A stretch of DNA of 64,000 nucleotides from positions 8,804,001 to 8,868,000 of the forward strand of contig NZ_CP011533.1 of NCBI RefSeq assembly GCF_001704275.1. Reading direction: 5' to 3'. Positions 52,110 through 60,277 of the stretch are shown one piece after another. Both the position numbers and the translations under genes were made by a program. Positions within the stretch are counted from its first letter, which is position 1; each line of letters begins with the position of its first letter. The notes below the pieces were generated by a model. That model did no database searches. It worked only from the letters and a program-made list of their open reading frames with translations, and was not told the origin of the DNA. This DNA comes from Streptomyces noursei ATCC 11455 (GTDB taxonomy: Bacteria > Actinomycetota > Actinomycetes > Streptomycetales > Streptomycetaceae).

Positions 52110-54434
52110 TCAGACCCGGGCACCGCTGTCCCGCCGGTCGCGTCCGCCGCGCCGCGCCGTGCGGCGGGCCGTCCGCCGCGGCGACGCCCCGTCGTGCCGC
52201 TCCAGGACGACCGCCAACGGGGTCGCGGTGAACACCGACGAATACGTGCCGACCGTGATGCCGATCAGCAGGGCGAGCGCGAAGTCGGTCAGCGAGTCGC
52301 CGCCCAGCGCGGCGAGCGCGGCCAGGATGAACACCGCTCCCATCCCGGTGTTGACGGTGCGCGGCACGGTCTGCAGCACCGCGGCGTTGGCGAGGTCCGG
52401 GAACGGGGCGCCGCGCGCGCCGGCCCGGAGTTCGCGGATGCGGTCGAAGACCACCACCGAGTCGTTGACGGAGTAGCCGATGACGGTCAGCAGGGACGCC
52501 AGGAAGACGCCGTCGAGGGACTTGCCCAGCCAGGCGAACACCCCGACGAGGACGAGGACGTCGTGCGCCATGGCGACGACGGCCGACAGCGCGAAGGTCC
52601 ACCGGAAGCGCACCGCGAGATAGACCAGCTGCGCGGCGAGGGCGAGACCGAGGGCCACCAGCGCACCGCGGCGCAGTTCGTCGCCCAGGCTCGGGCCGAT
52701 CAGCTCGTCCCGCACCTTCTCCGCTCCGCCGCCGAGCTCGTCGACCACCCGGTCCGCGGTGCGCAGTTGCGCCGCGGAGAGCCGCTCGGTGCGCACCGTC
52801 AGGGCGTCGTCGCCGGAGGTGGTGACCTGGGCCCGGTCCAGGCCCGCGGTGCCGAGTGCGGCGCGGGCCCGCTCGGCGTCCACCGGCCGGGTGGTGGTGT
52901 ACTCGATCATCCGCCCGCCGGTGAACTCCACGCCGTAGTCGAGACCGCGGACGGCGATGCCGGAGACGGCGAGGAGCAGGGCGGCGCCGCTCAGCGCCAG
53001 CCAGCGGCGCCGGTGGCGCAGCAGGTCCGGTCGGCGTCGGGCGAGCCAGGACCGGACCCGGCCGAGCCCGGCCAGGCCGGTCAGGCGCGGGCGGCGCCGG
53101 ACCGGCGGCAGCGCGACCGCGCACTCCGCCAGCACCCGGGTGATCAGCAGCGCGCTGACCATCGACGCGGCCACACCGATGCACAGGGTGACGCCGAAGC
53201 CGCGCACCGGCCCGGAGGCGAAGAAGAACAGCAGCACCGCGGCGAGCAGGGTGGTGACGTTGGAATCGGCGATGGCGCTGAAGGCGTTGCGGAAGCCGGC
53301 CGCGAGGGCGCTGCGCAGGGTGCGCGGACGCGCGGGGGGACCGGCGGCGTACTCCTCACGGGCGCGTTCGAAGACCAGCACGTTGGCGTCCACGGCCATG
53401 CCCACCGCCAGCACGAAACCGGCGAGGCCGGGGAGGGTGAGGGTGGCGCCCAGGGCGAGCAGCGCCGCGTAGGAGATCAGCGCGTAGCAGGCGAGGGCCA
53501 GCGTGGCGAGCGCGCCGAGCAGACGGTAGACGACGGTGATGAACACGGCCGTGAGGGCGACCCCGAGGACCGCGGCCTGGGCGCTGGAGGTGATCGCCAG
53601 GGCGCCCAGGGTCGGGCCGACGGCGCGCTGTTCGACGATGTCCACCGGCACCGGCAGCGCCCCGCCGTTGATCAGCAGCGCCAGCTCCTGCGCCGCGCGC
53701 TGGTCGAAGCCGCCGGTGATCCGCGTCGTCCCGCCGGTGATGCCGACACCGCAGGCCACGGACGACTCGACCTGTGGCGACGAGATGATCTTGCGGTCCA
53801 GGACGATGGCCGCGCGGCGGGCCGGATCGTGCGGCGCGGCGCAGGCCGCCGTGCCGGTCAGCCGGGCCCAGGCGCGCTCGCCGGTGCCGCGCAGGCTGAG
53901 CCCGACGGACCAGCCGCTGCCGCTCTCGGCGTCGAACTCGGCCTCGGCGCGCTGCACTTCGGCACCCGTCAGGGCCGGCGGCCCCAGTCGCAGCGGAGTG
54001 CCCGTGTCGTCGGTGAGGACGGTGCCGGCGCCGGGGTCGGCGGGGGCGGACCGGGGACCGAGGCCGGTGCCCAGGACCGGGTGCACGGTGAGCTGGGCGG
54101 TGCGTCCGAGGACCGCGGCGGCCTCGTCGGGGTCGTCGAGGCCGGGCAGCTCGACGACGATGCGGTGGTCGCCGGCGCGGGCGAGGTGCGGTTCGCTCAC
54201 CCCGAGGGCGTCCACGCGTCGGCGGAGCACCTCCAGCGTGCGGTCGGTGGCGTCCCGGTCGGCCTTGGCGGTGGGGGAGTCGCGGGTCTCCAGAACGAGT
54301 TGGGTGCCGCCGCGCAGATCGAGACCGAGCCGTACGGGCTGGGTCAGCGCGAGGAACGTGGACAGGGCGAGGATCGCGAGCGCGAGCAGCGCCCGCACCC
54401 TTGTGGCGCGGGTCAAGGTGCCTCCAGCAGGCAT
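52110..54434 (-). CDS. secDF: Fused SecDF protein translocase subunit
   Basis: 774 residues. The SecD half has TM1 (ALLALAILALSTFLALT), RLGLDLRGGTQLVLET, a large external domain and TM2-6 with TLPGLAGFVLAVGMAVDANVLVFE. The SecF half has LDYGVEFTGGRMIEYTT and MAHDVLVLVGVFAWLGKSLD, then LLTVIGYSVNDSVVVFDRIREL and TVPRTVNTGM. Signature Asp residues are present in both halves. Many streptomycetes have separate secD and secF plus such a fused paralogue. It uses the proton gradient to help secretion and membrane insertion. The start is ATG 54434 or TTG 54416, the latter with GGAGG 4 nt upstream. Confidence 0.93.
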   Translation of the reverse strand: MPAGGTLTRATRVRALLALAILALSTFLALTQPVRLGLDLRGGTQLVLETRDSPTAKADRDATDRTLEVLRRRVDALGVSEPHLARAGDHRIVVELPGLDDPDEAAAVLGRTAQLTVHPVLGTGLGPRSAPADPGAGTVLTDDTGTPLRLGPPALTGAEVQRAEAEFDAESGSGWSVGLSLRGTGERAWARLTGTAACAAPHDPARRAAIVLDRKIISSPQVESSVACGVGITGGTTRITGGFDQRAAQELALLINGGALPVPVDIVEQRAVGPTLGALAITSSAQAAVLGVALTAVFITVVYRLLGALATLALACYALISYAALLALGATLTLPGLAGFVLAVGMAVDANVLVFERAREEYAAGPPARPRTLRSALAAGFRNAFSAIADSNVTTLLAAVLLFFFASGPVRGFGVTLCIGVAASMVSALLITRVLAECAVALPPVRRRPRLTGLAGLGRVRSWLARRRPDLLRHRRRWLALSGAALLLAVSGIAVRGLDYGVEFTGGRMIEYTTTRPVDAERARAALGTAGLDRAQVTTSGDDALTVRTERLSAAQLRTADRVVDELGGGAEKVRDELIGPSLGDELRRGALVALGLALAAQLVYLAVRFRWTFALSAVVAMAHDVLVLVGVFAWLGKSLDGVFLASLLTVIGYSVNDSVVVFDRIRELRAGARGAPFPDLANAAVLQTVPRTVNTGMGAVFILAALAALGGDSLTDFALALLIGITVGTYSSVFTATPLAVVLERHDGASPRRTARRTARRGGRDRRDSGARV

Positions 54435-54840
54435 GCACGGGCCGCGGGTGCGGCCCCGAGGGGTGGATGTGCGGCTGAGCTGGAGACGGGGGCGGGGCAC
54501 GGTCCCGGCACCGGCCGGCGTAGGTGGTCGCATCGGCGGTGACGGTGCCGGGCGGCGCGGTGTGCGGCGCGGGGCGCGACGGGCCCACGCGGGGGAGCAG
54601 GGGCAGGGTGCCGGGTGCCGGCGCGGGGCCCGGGAGGTGACGGATCGTCGGGCAGGCGAGGTGGGGGAGGCCGTGGTCGGCGGTGTCCCGGGGTGCGGTG
54701 TGGTGCACGCAGGCCACGCCGGAGGTGGCCGCGTCGGCCGCCGCCGGCGGTGTGCCGGCAAGTCCGGGGAGGAGCAGAACGACCGCGGCCAGGAAGGCGA
54801 GCAGGGCGGATCGGCGCCGCCGCGCCATATGAGCAGACAC
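54435..54840 (-). CDS. Putative small secreted protein upstream of secDF (C-terminus unclear)
   Basis: GTG 54840 or ATG 54828, 11 nt after a GGGAGG site, begins a clear Sec signal peptide: RRRRSALLAFLAAVVLLLPGLAG, then PPAAADA. A Pro/His/Cys-bearing mature part follows (SGVACVHHTAPRDTADHG, GTLPLLPRVGPSRP). The frame has no stop before entering secDF (it runs to 53356), so the true end is uncertain; a frameshift near 54450-54500 would explain this. The end given here is only where secDF begins. Confidence 0.4.
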
Positions 54841-55037
54841 AGTACGCAAACCCTCCCTTAGCGACACTCTGCCATGGATGCCGCTCCCGGTGTCCGCCGG
54901 GGCCGGCCCCGGCGCACCGCGGCGCGGAGCGGCGCAGCGGTGGACGGCCGACGCTCCGGGCGCCCTGCGGTCAACGCACTAGGGTAGAAAGGGAAGTTGC
55001 GCGACCGCGCGCCAGCACGACGGAAGGTGACCAGGAC

Positions 55038-55880
55038 ATGGCGGTGCCGGAGGACTGGATGGGGGCCCCGCCCCAGCAGCCGATCGATCTGCACACGGAC
55101 CGGCCGCACGCCGCCCGTGTCTACGACGTGCTGCTCGGCGGCAAGACCAACTATCCGGCGGACCGGGAGGCGGCGGAGAAGACACTGGCGGCACTGCCCA
55201 ACGCCGGCACCATCGCCCGCCAGAACCGCGCCTTCATGCACCGCGCCGCCCGCTATCTGGCGGTCGAGGCCGGCATCGGGCAGTTCCTGGACATCGGCAC
55301 CGGCATCCCGACCTCCCCCAACCTCCACGAGATCGTCCAGGCGACCGTTCCGCGGGCCCGCGTCGTCTACGCCGACAACGACCCGATCGTGCTGGCGCAT
55401 TCACGGGCCCTGCACACCAGTCACCCGCAGGGCCGGACCGCCTACATCCAGGTGGACCTCGGCCGCCCCCAGGAGATCCTGCGCAACCGGACGCTGCGGG
55501 AGACGCTCGACCTCACCCGGCCCGTGGCCCTGACGCTGATCGCCGTCCTGCACTGGCTCCCGGCGGACTGCGATCCCTACGCCGTCGTCCGGGAGCTGCT
55601 GGACGAGCTCGCCCCGGGCAGCTTCCTGGCCCTGACGTATGTCACCGGTGACTTCGAGCCGGAGGCGCTGCAGGAGGTCTCGGAGAACTTCGAGGCGAAG
55701 GGGTCCCACGTGAACGCCCGGACCAGGGCCGAGGTACTGCGCTTCTTCGACGGCCTGGACGTCGTGGACCCGGGCCTGACCGTGGTCCACCGCTGGCGCC
55801 CCGACGCCGTGGAACTGGGCGCCGACGCCTGGTCCGACGCGGACATCCCGCTCTACGCAGGGGTCGGTCGCAAGGGCTGA
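55038..55880 (+). CDS. DUF574 SAM-dependent methyltransferase
   Basis: 280 residues of the actinobacterial DUF574 (Methyltransf_19) family. PHAARVYDVLLGGKTNYPAD, AGIGQFLDIGTGIPTSPNLH (SAM loop), VVYADNDPIVLAHSRAL and PVALTLIAVLHWLPAD, ending DIPLYAGVGRK. ATG 55038 has GGAAGG upstream. Streptomycetes carry many paralogues, often beside DUF397/XRE genes, as here about 360 bp further on. The acceptor is unknown. Confidence 0.93.
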   Translation: MAVPEDWMGAPPQQPIDLHTDRPHAARVYDVLLGGKTNYPADREAAEKTLAALPNAGTIARQNRAFMHRAARYLAVEAGIGQFLDIGTGIPTSPNLHEIVQATVPRARVVYADNDPIVLAHSRALHTSHPQGRTAYIQVDLGRPQEILRNRTLRETLDLTRPVALTLIAVLHWLPADCDPYAVVRELLDELAPGSFLALTYVTGDFEPEALQEVSENFEAKGSHVNARTRAEVLRFFDGLDVVDPGLTVVHRWRPDAVELGADAWSDADIPLYAGVGRKG

Positions 55881-55902
55881 CCCGCCGCCCCGGCACCGCA
55901 GC

Positions 55903-55919
55903 GACGCCGTCGCGGCGTC
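55903..55919 (+). terminator. Short hairpin after DUF574 gene
   Basis: GACGCC-GTCGC-GGCGTC, 6-bp stem about 20 bp past the stop. Weak candidate terminator. Confidence 0.4.
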
Positions 55920-56136
55920 ACTCAGCGGCCGGAGGGGCGGACGGCGTGCGCGTCGAGCGGGATCCCGCGTGGCGCCTGGGCGAGCAGGTGGCCGAGGGCC
56001 GGGCGGGGAAGAAGTCGGCCGCCGTGCCTGCCGGGTGAGTTGCCATCACGAACTCCGGGGCGCCTCTCGGGCCTTCGTCGCGGAAGGGTGATCCAGAACC
56101 ACTATCCCCGGCCGTCACTGGCGCTGCAAGTGCATC

Positions 56137-56167
56137 TGCAATTACATTCGAGTCGAACGTAATTGCA
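56137..56167. promoter_or_regulatory. 31-bp AT-rich palindrome
   Basis: TGCAATTAC (56137-56145) and GTAATTGCA (56159-56167) enclose a second dyad, TTCGA-G-TCGAA. Only one position per side is unpaired. This is far more AT-rich than the surroundings. It lies in the 364-bp gap before the DUF397 gene and 7 bp from another palindrome. Confidence 0.8.
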
Positions 56168-56174
56168 TCAGTAA

Positions 56175-56198
56175 GTGCAGCCGCACGTGCGGCTGCAC
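56175..56198. promoter_or_regulatory. 24-bp perfect palindrome
   Basis: GTGCAGCCGCAC directly followed by its reverse complement GTGCGGCTGCAC, with no spacer. It sits 47 bp upstream of the DUF397 start codon, next to the 31-bp palindrome. The remainder of the 55920-56136 gap shows no convincing gene. Confidence 0.8.
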
Positions 56199-56244
56199 AT
56201 GATGCCTGGTCAGACACCTGAGCACGGAGCAAGGGAGTGGCGTG

Positions 56245-56481
56245 ATGCAGCAGTTCGACAACGGCGTGGCCGCGGACCTGATCGAGGGTGCGGTCTGGAG
56301 GAAGAGCCGGCGCAGCGCGCCCGGGGGCGACTGCGTCGAGGTCGCCCGGCTCGCCGACGGCGGCTTCGCCGTCCGCAACTCCCGTGATCCGCACGGGCCG
56401 GCGCTGATCTACACCCACGCGGAGCTCGCCGCGTTCGTCGGGGGCGCCAAGGACGGCGACTTCGACGGCCTGCTGAGCTGA
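56245..56481 (+). CDS. DUF397 protein
   Basis: 78 residues. The family signature is WRKSRRSAPGGDCVEVARLADGG, then VRNSRDPHGPALIYTHAELA and AAFVGGAKDGDFD. ATG 56245 is preceded in frame by GTG 56242 and by a GGGAG site. DUF397 proteins pair with XRE/DUF5753 regulators as toxin-antitoxin-like or developmental modules in streptomycetes. Here the partner is at 56625 on the same strand, with a terminator between. Confidence 0.93.
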   Translation: MQQFDNGVAADLIEGAVWRKSRRSAPGGDCVEVARLADGGFAVRNSRDPHGPALIYTHAELAAFVGGAKDGDFDGLLS

Positions 56482-56502
56482 CCCGAGCCGAACCGGACGG
56501 AT

Positions 56503-56540
56503 GCCGGGGCGGGCCCACCGCGCGGCGGGCCCGCCCCGGC
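56503..56540 (+). terminator. Strong terminator after DUF397
   Basis: A 14-bp perfect stem: GCCGGGGCGGGCCC (56503-56516) with 56527-56540, 10-nt loop, 22 bp after the DUF397 stop. It separates DUF397 from its XRE partner. Confidence 0.8.
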
Positions 56541-56624
56541 AACGAGCCGATGGCGCATTTCTGTACCTGACGGCCGGTAAATGCGACACTTGAGGTATCA
56601 ACACTGTCGCTCACGGGAGTTGGG

Positions 56625-57536
56625 ATGACCGCCATGATGCGGCCGGACGGCGAGCTGTCGATAGCGCGTTACCTCAAGGAGCCGCAGGTGGGGCCCACCG
56701 CCGCGCGGATCGTGCTGGGGGCCCAGCTCCGGAGGCTGCGCACCGGTGCCGGCATCTCGCGCGAGGACGCGGGCAGGGCGATCCGTGGTTCTCACGCCAA
56801 GATCACCCGGCTCGAAAGAGGACAAGTCGGCTTCAAGAGACAGGACTTGGTCGATCTGCTGACGCTGTACCGAGTGCTCACCCCGGAGCGCCGGGACGAC
56901 TACTTCGAGCTCGCGGACCAGGCCAACTCCGCCGGCTGGTGGCACGAGTACAGCGATGTCCTGGAGGACTGGTTCGAACTCCACCTCGGCCTGGAGGAAG
57001 CCGCCGCGCTGATCCGCACCTACCAGGTGCAGTTCCTGCCCGGCCTGCTCCAGACCGAGGAGTACGCCCAGGCCGTCACCCGCATCGGCTACCCCAACGC
57101 CCCACAGGAGAAGGTGGACCGGCTGGTCGCGCTGCGGATGGAGCGCCAGAAGCTGCTGACCAGGACCGATGCCCCGCGGCTGTGGGCGGTGGTGGACGAG
57201 GCCGTGCTGCGTCGGCCGTTCGGCGGCACCGAGGTGATGGTCGCCCAGCTCCAGCACCTGCTCAAGGCCGTGCAGATGCCGAACGTGACGCTGCAGATCG
57301 CGCCCTTCAGCGTGGGGGCCAACGCGGCGGCCGGCGCGCCGTTCAGCATCCTGCGGTTCGCCGAACCAGAACTGCCCGACAAGGTCTATCTGGAGCAGCT
57401 GACCAGCGCCCTGTACCTCGACAAGCAGGAGTCGGTCGACCAGTACACGGCCGTGATGGACCGGCTGTGCACCGAGGCCAACACACCACAGGAGACCGCC
57501 GACTTCCTGCACCGGCTGATCGACCAGCTCGGCTGA
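56625..57536 (+). CDS. XRE-family regulator with DUF5753-type C-terminal domain
   Basis: 303 residues. HTH at residues ~28-85: LGAQLRRLRTGAGISREDAG, RAIRGSHAKITRLERGQVGF. Then the DUF5753 ligand-type domain: WFELHLGLEEAAALIRTYQV, FLPGLLQTEEYAQAV, LPDKVYLEQLTSALYLDKQE. ATG 56625 follows GGGAGTTGGG. It partners the DUF397 gene just upstream. Such proteins resemble the BldB/WhiJ-type regulatory pairs of streptomycetes; the specific target is unknown. Confidence 0.93.
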   Translation: MTAMMRPDGELSIARYLKEPQVGPTAARIVLGAQLRRLRTGAGISREDAGRAIRGSHAKITRLERGQVGFKRQDLVDLLTLYRVLTPERRDDYFELADQANSAGWWHEYSDVLEDWFELHLGLEEAAALIRTYQVQFLPGLLQTEEYAQAVTRIGYPNAPQEKVDRLVALRMERQKLLTRTDAPRLWAVVDEAVLRRPFGGTEVMVAQLQHLLKAVQMPNVTLQIAPFSVGANAAAGAPFSILRFAEPELPDKVYLEQLTSALYLDKQESVDQYTAVMDRLCTEANTPQETADFLHRLIDQLG

Positions 57537-57577
57537 GCAGGCTGCCGGTCACGGCCCCGCGCGGCCGGCCCACCCCA

Positions 57578-58699
57578 TCATGCGCCCCCGCCCAGGAAGC
57601 CGTACCACTCCTCCAGTCGGTCGGCCACCGCCGCCAGGGAGAACTCCGCGGCGATCGCGGTCCGTCCGGCCGCCGCCCGGCGCTCCCGCAGCGCCCGGTC
57701 GTCCAGGAGCCGCAGCACCGCCTCGGCCAGCTGTTCCGGCGACCCGTCGGTCACCTCGGCCGCCCCGTGGCGGCGCAGCGCGGCGGCGATCCCGCAGCCC
57801 TCCGTGCAGACCACCGGGGTGCCCACGGCCAGCGACTCCAACACGCTCATCGGGAACGGCTCGTCGACGCCGGGCAGCACGTACACGGTGGCCCGCGCCA
57901 GGCGCCGCACCGCCGCGTCGTGATCCAGCGCGCCGCCGTACGCCACCACCCCGCCCAGCCCCTGCTCGGCCACCACCTGTCCGACCGCGGCCAACCGCCC
58001 CTCGTCCGCGCCGTAGACGGCGAACGACACCTCCGGATGCTTGGCGTGCACCAGGGCCGCCATCCGCACGAACGCCTCCGGCCGCTTGCGGGCCTGGAGA
58101 CGGGCCAGGAACAGCACCTCGGTCGGGCTCCGCTCGGCGCCGCCGGGCTCCGGGATCCGCACGCCGTTCGGCAGCCGCACCAGGCGCGGGCCGCCCGGTC
58201 CGAGCACCTCCCGCAGCCCGGCCTCCTCCTCGTCGGTCAGCACCAGTACCGCGGCCGCCCGCCGCAGCAGGGGGACGTAGAGCCGGTCGAAGAGCCTGGC
58301 CAGGGCCGTTCGGCGGGGCCGCACCATGCCGTGCGTCTGCGCCAGGAACGGCCGGTGGCGGGCCACGGCCACCGACAGCGCCGCCAGCGACACCAGACCG
58401 CGCCCGGCGTGCAGCTGGAGCACCTCGGCGCGGCCGACCCGCCGCCACAGCAGCGGCAGCAGACCGGGGTGGAACAGGCCGAGGAAGCCCTGCCCCGGTA
58501 CGAGGGTGCGGGCGGGCCGGGCGCGCAGCGGCACTCCGTCCACGGTGCCCGGCGGCGGCCCCGCGCCCCGCCACAGCGCGAGCAGTTCGACCTCGTGACC
58601 CCGCGCGGCCAGCTCGCCGAGCTGACCGGTGGCCACGCTCACCGGACCGCCGTGGGCGCCGTCCCGGCTGACCAGGGTGACGACATGGGTGATCCTCAT
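57578..58699 (-). CDS. GT4-family glycosyltransferase
   Basis: 373 residues, GT-B fold. The N-terminal RITHVVTLVSRDGAHGGPVS and LAQTHGMVRPRR, then LPNGVRIPEPGG at the domain hinge. The nucleotide-sugar site is in VLFLARLQARKRPEAFVRMA and VYVLPGVDEPFPMSVLESLA, with the EPFPMSVLE acid motif. ATG 58699 is the family start. Convergent with the XRE gene and alone, without a capsule or polysaccharide cluster. Sugar donor and acceptor unknown. Confidence 0.9.
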   Translation of the reverse strand: MRITHVVTLVSRDGAHGGPVSVATGQLGELAARGHEVELLALWRGAGPPPGTVDGVPLRARPARTLVPGQGFLGLFHPGLLPLLWRRVGRAEVLQLHAGRGLVSLAALSVAVARHRPFLAQTHGMVRPRRTALARLFDRLYVPLLRRAAAVLVLTDEEEAGLREVLGPGGPRLVRLPNGVRIPEPGGAERSPTEVLFLARLQARKRPEAFVRMAALVHAKHPEVSFAVYGADEGRLAAVGQVVAEQGLGGVVAYGGALDHDAAVRRLARATVYVLPGVDEPFPMSVLESLAVGTPVVCTEGCGIAAALRRHGAAEVTDGSPEQLAEAVLRLLDDRALRERRAAAGRTAIAAEFSLAAVADRLEEWYGFLGGGA

Positions 58700-59061
58700 C
58701 GGCCGCCCCCGGTGGTGCGCATGGCTCCCGGCGGCCCGTGTGCCTCCGGCCCGCATGGCGGATCCTCCGGCCCGGCGGGAGGCACGGTCCCCCGTGACGC
58801 GGCAGCTCCGAACAACCCCATGGCCCCCCACTCGGTCGTCCCGCATGTCCGGCGCGGTCGGCCCCCCGGTACGCGACCGCCTCCGTGATGGAGCTGAACG
58901 CTAGAGCACGGTGCGCCGCACGGCTGCTGTTTACCTAATTTGGGGACTCCTGTGGCTTGTTGTCGGCGGGTGTGCGGTGTCCGGATGTCGGCGCGTACGT
59001 GTGGCGGTGGCGCATCGCACCGGTGCGCGGCGGACCGCGACCGCTCAGCGCACCCACCCCA
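58700..59061. other. Intergenic gap upstream of the glycosyltransferase
   Basis: 362 bp. It contains a short AT-richer tract near 58928-58950 and, on the minus strand, a possible -10 (TAGCGT near 58901-58906). The 70-codon plus-strand frame at 58911 has a hydrophobic start but a random-looking tail, so I do not call it. Confidence 0.35.
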
Positions 59062-60066
59062 TCAGCGCACCCACCAGATCAGCGCACCGCCGAGGACGAG
59101 CAGCAGGCAGACCCCGAGGTTGACCACCTTGTGAGCCAGGAACACCGCGGCGAACTCGCGGATCGTCGCGCTCGGCCAGAAGTACGCGGCGGTGGGGGAG
59201 CCCACGACCTGGCCGTTGACGCCGGCCTTCCGGGCCATCAACGCGGCCCGGAACGCGTGGTAGTTGTTGGTGACCACCACGCACCGGTAGTCCGGGTTCG
59301 CCTCCTCCATGAGCGCCCGGCTGAACCGCAGGTTCTCCTCCGTGGTCCGCGAACGGTCCTCGCGCACGATCCGGTCCGCGGGGAACCCGCGCTCGACGAG
59401 GTAGTCGGCCATCGCGTGCGACTCCGGGAGCTTCTCGTCCGGCCCCTGGCCGCCGGAGGTCAGCAGCAGCGGTGCGGACCCGCGGGCCACCAGCCGCTCG
59501 TACACCGTGCGCCCCCGCTCCAGCCGGCTGGCCAGCAGCGGCGGCACCTTCGACCCGCCGATCAGCCCGGAGCCGAGCACCACCACGTAGTCGGCCTGCC
59601 GCCGCACCGGCAACCGCCCGTAGAGGAAGGCGTATCCCACGAAGCAGAGGAAGAGGAACGCCACATAGCCGACCAGCCCGACGGTGGTCGCCGCGATCAC
59701 CAACAGGCCGGCCGTCTGCCGGACCACCGCGGTGATGAGCAGCGCGATCACGCCGAGGATCCCGAGCCCGGCGAGCAGCGACAGCAGATTGGCCGGGCGG
59801 CGGCCCTCCTTGCGCACCATCGTCACGCCGTTGGCGATCAGAAAGCCGGCGAGGACGACCGTCCCGAGCGCCGGCAGCACGAACAGGGCCACGCCGGCGA
59901 CCAGTCCCCACAGGGGGTGCGACCGGCCGAGGGTCCCGACCGCCGCCAACAGCCCGAAGACCACGGCCAGTCCCAGATGGACGGCGTTGCCGAACCGCCG
60001 GCGGTCGCGGCGCACGCCGAGACAGAAGAAGAGGAAGAACAACCCCGCGGGGGCGTAGGCCAACAT
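59062..60066 (-). CDS. DUF218 (YdcF/SanA-like) membrane protein
   Basis: 334 residues. The N-terminal ~150 residues hold about five membrane helices (e.g. LGLAVVFGLLAAVGTLG, VALFVLPALGTVVLAGFLIA, GYVAFLFLCFVGYAFLYG). The DUF218 domain follows: DYVVVLGSGLIGGSKVPPLL, LLLTSGGQGPDEKLPESHAM, ADRIVREDRSRTTEENLRFS and VVTNNYHAFRAAL. A last helix (LGVCLLLVLGGALIWWV) closes the protein. The family is linked to envelope maintenance; no reaction is known with certainty. Confidence 0.9.
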   Translation of the reverse strand: MLAYAPAGLFFLFFCLGVRRDRRRFGNAVHLGLAVVFGLLAAVGTLGRSHPLWGLVAGVALFVLPALGTVVLAGFLIANGVTMVRKEGRRPANLLSLLAGLGILGVIALLITAVVRQTAGLLVIAATTVGLVGYVAFLFLCFVGYAFLYGRLPVRRQADYVVVLGSGLIGGSKVPPLLASRLERGRTVYERLVARGSAPLLLTSGGQGPDEKLPESHAMADYLVERGFPADRIVREDRSRTTEENLRFSRALMEEANPDYRCVVVTNNYHAFRAALMARKAGVNGQVVGSPTAAYFWPSATIREFAAVFLAHKVVNLGVCLLLVLGGALIWWVR

Positions 60067-60277
60067 GCCCGCATCGTAGACAGCGTACGCGGGTACATGA
60101 TCCTTTCGTTACCGGACGCGGACCAGTTGCCGCCCACTCGTGACACCCGCGCACGGGCCCGGCCCGGCAACGACCGTCGGCGCCCATCCCAGGCATCCGG
60201 TGACCAGCAGGCGGACGCACTTATTACAGTGATCGCATCAGACCGGCGATCCATGACCAAGAGAGGTAATCGCGAAC

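Noticed and set aside
55918..56046. Short frames on both strands between DUF574 and DUF397
   Set aside because: A 42-codon minus frame and a plus frame ending in AEGRAGKKSAAVPAG look mildly coding but have no ribosome site, start or recognisable family.
58911..59123. Small lipoprotein-like frame
   Set aside because: The first 25 residues look hydrophobic with Cys, but there is no ribosome site and the rest is random Arg/Thr/His-rich sequence.
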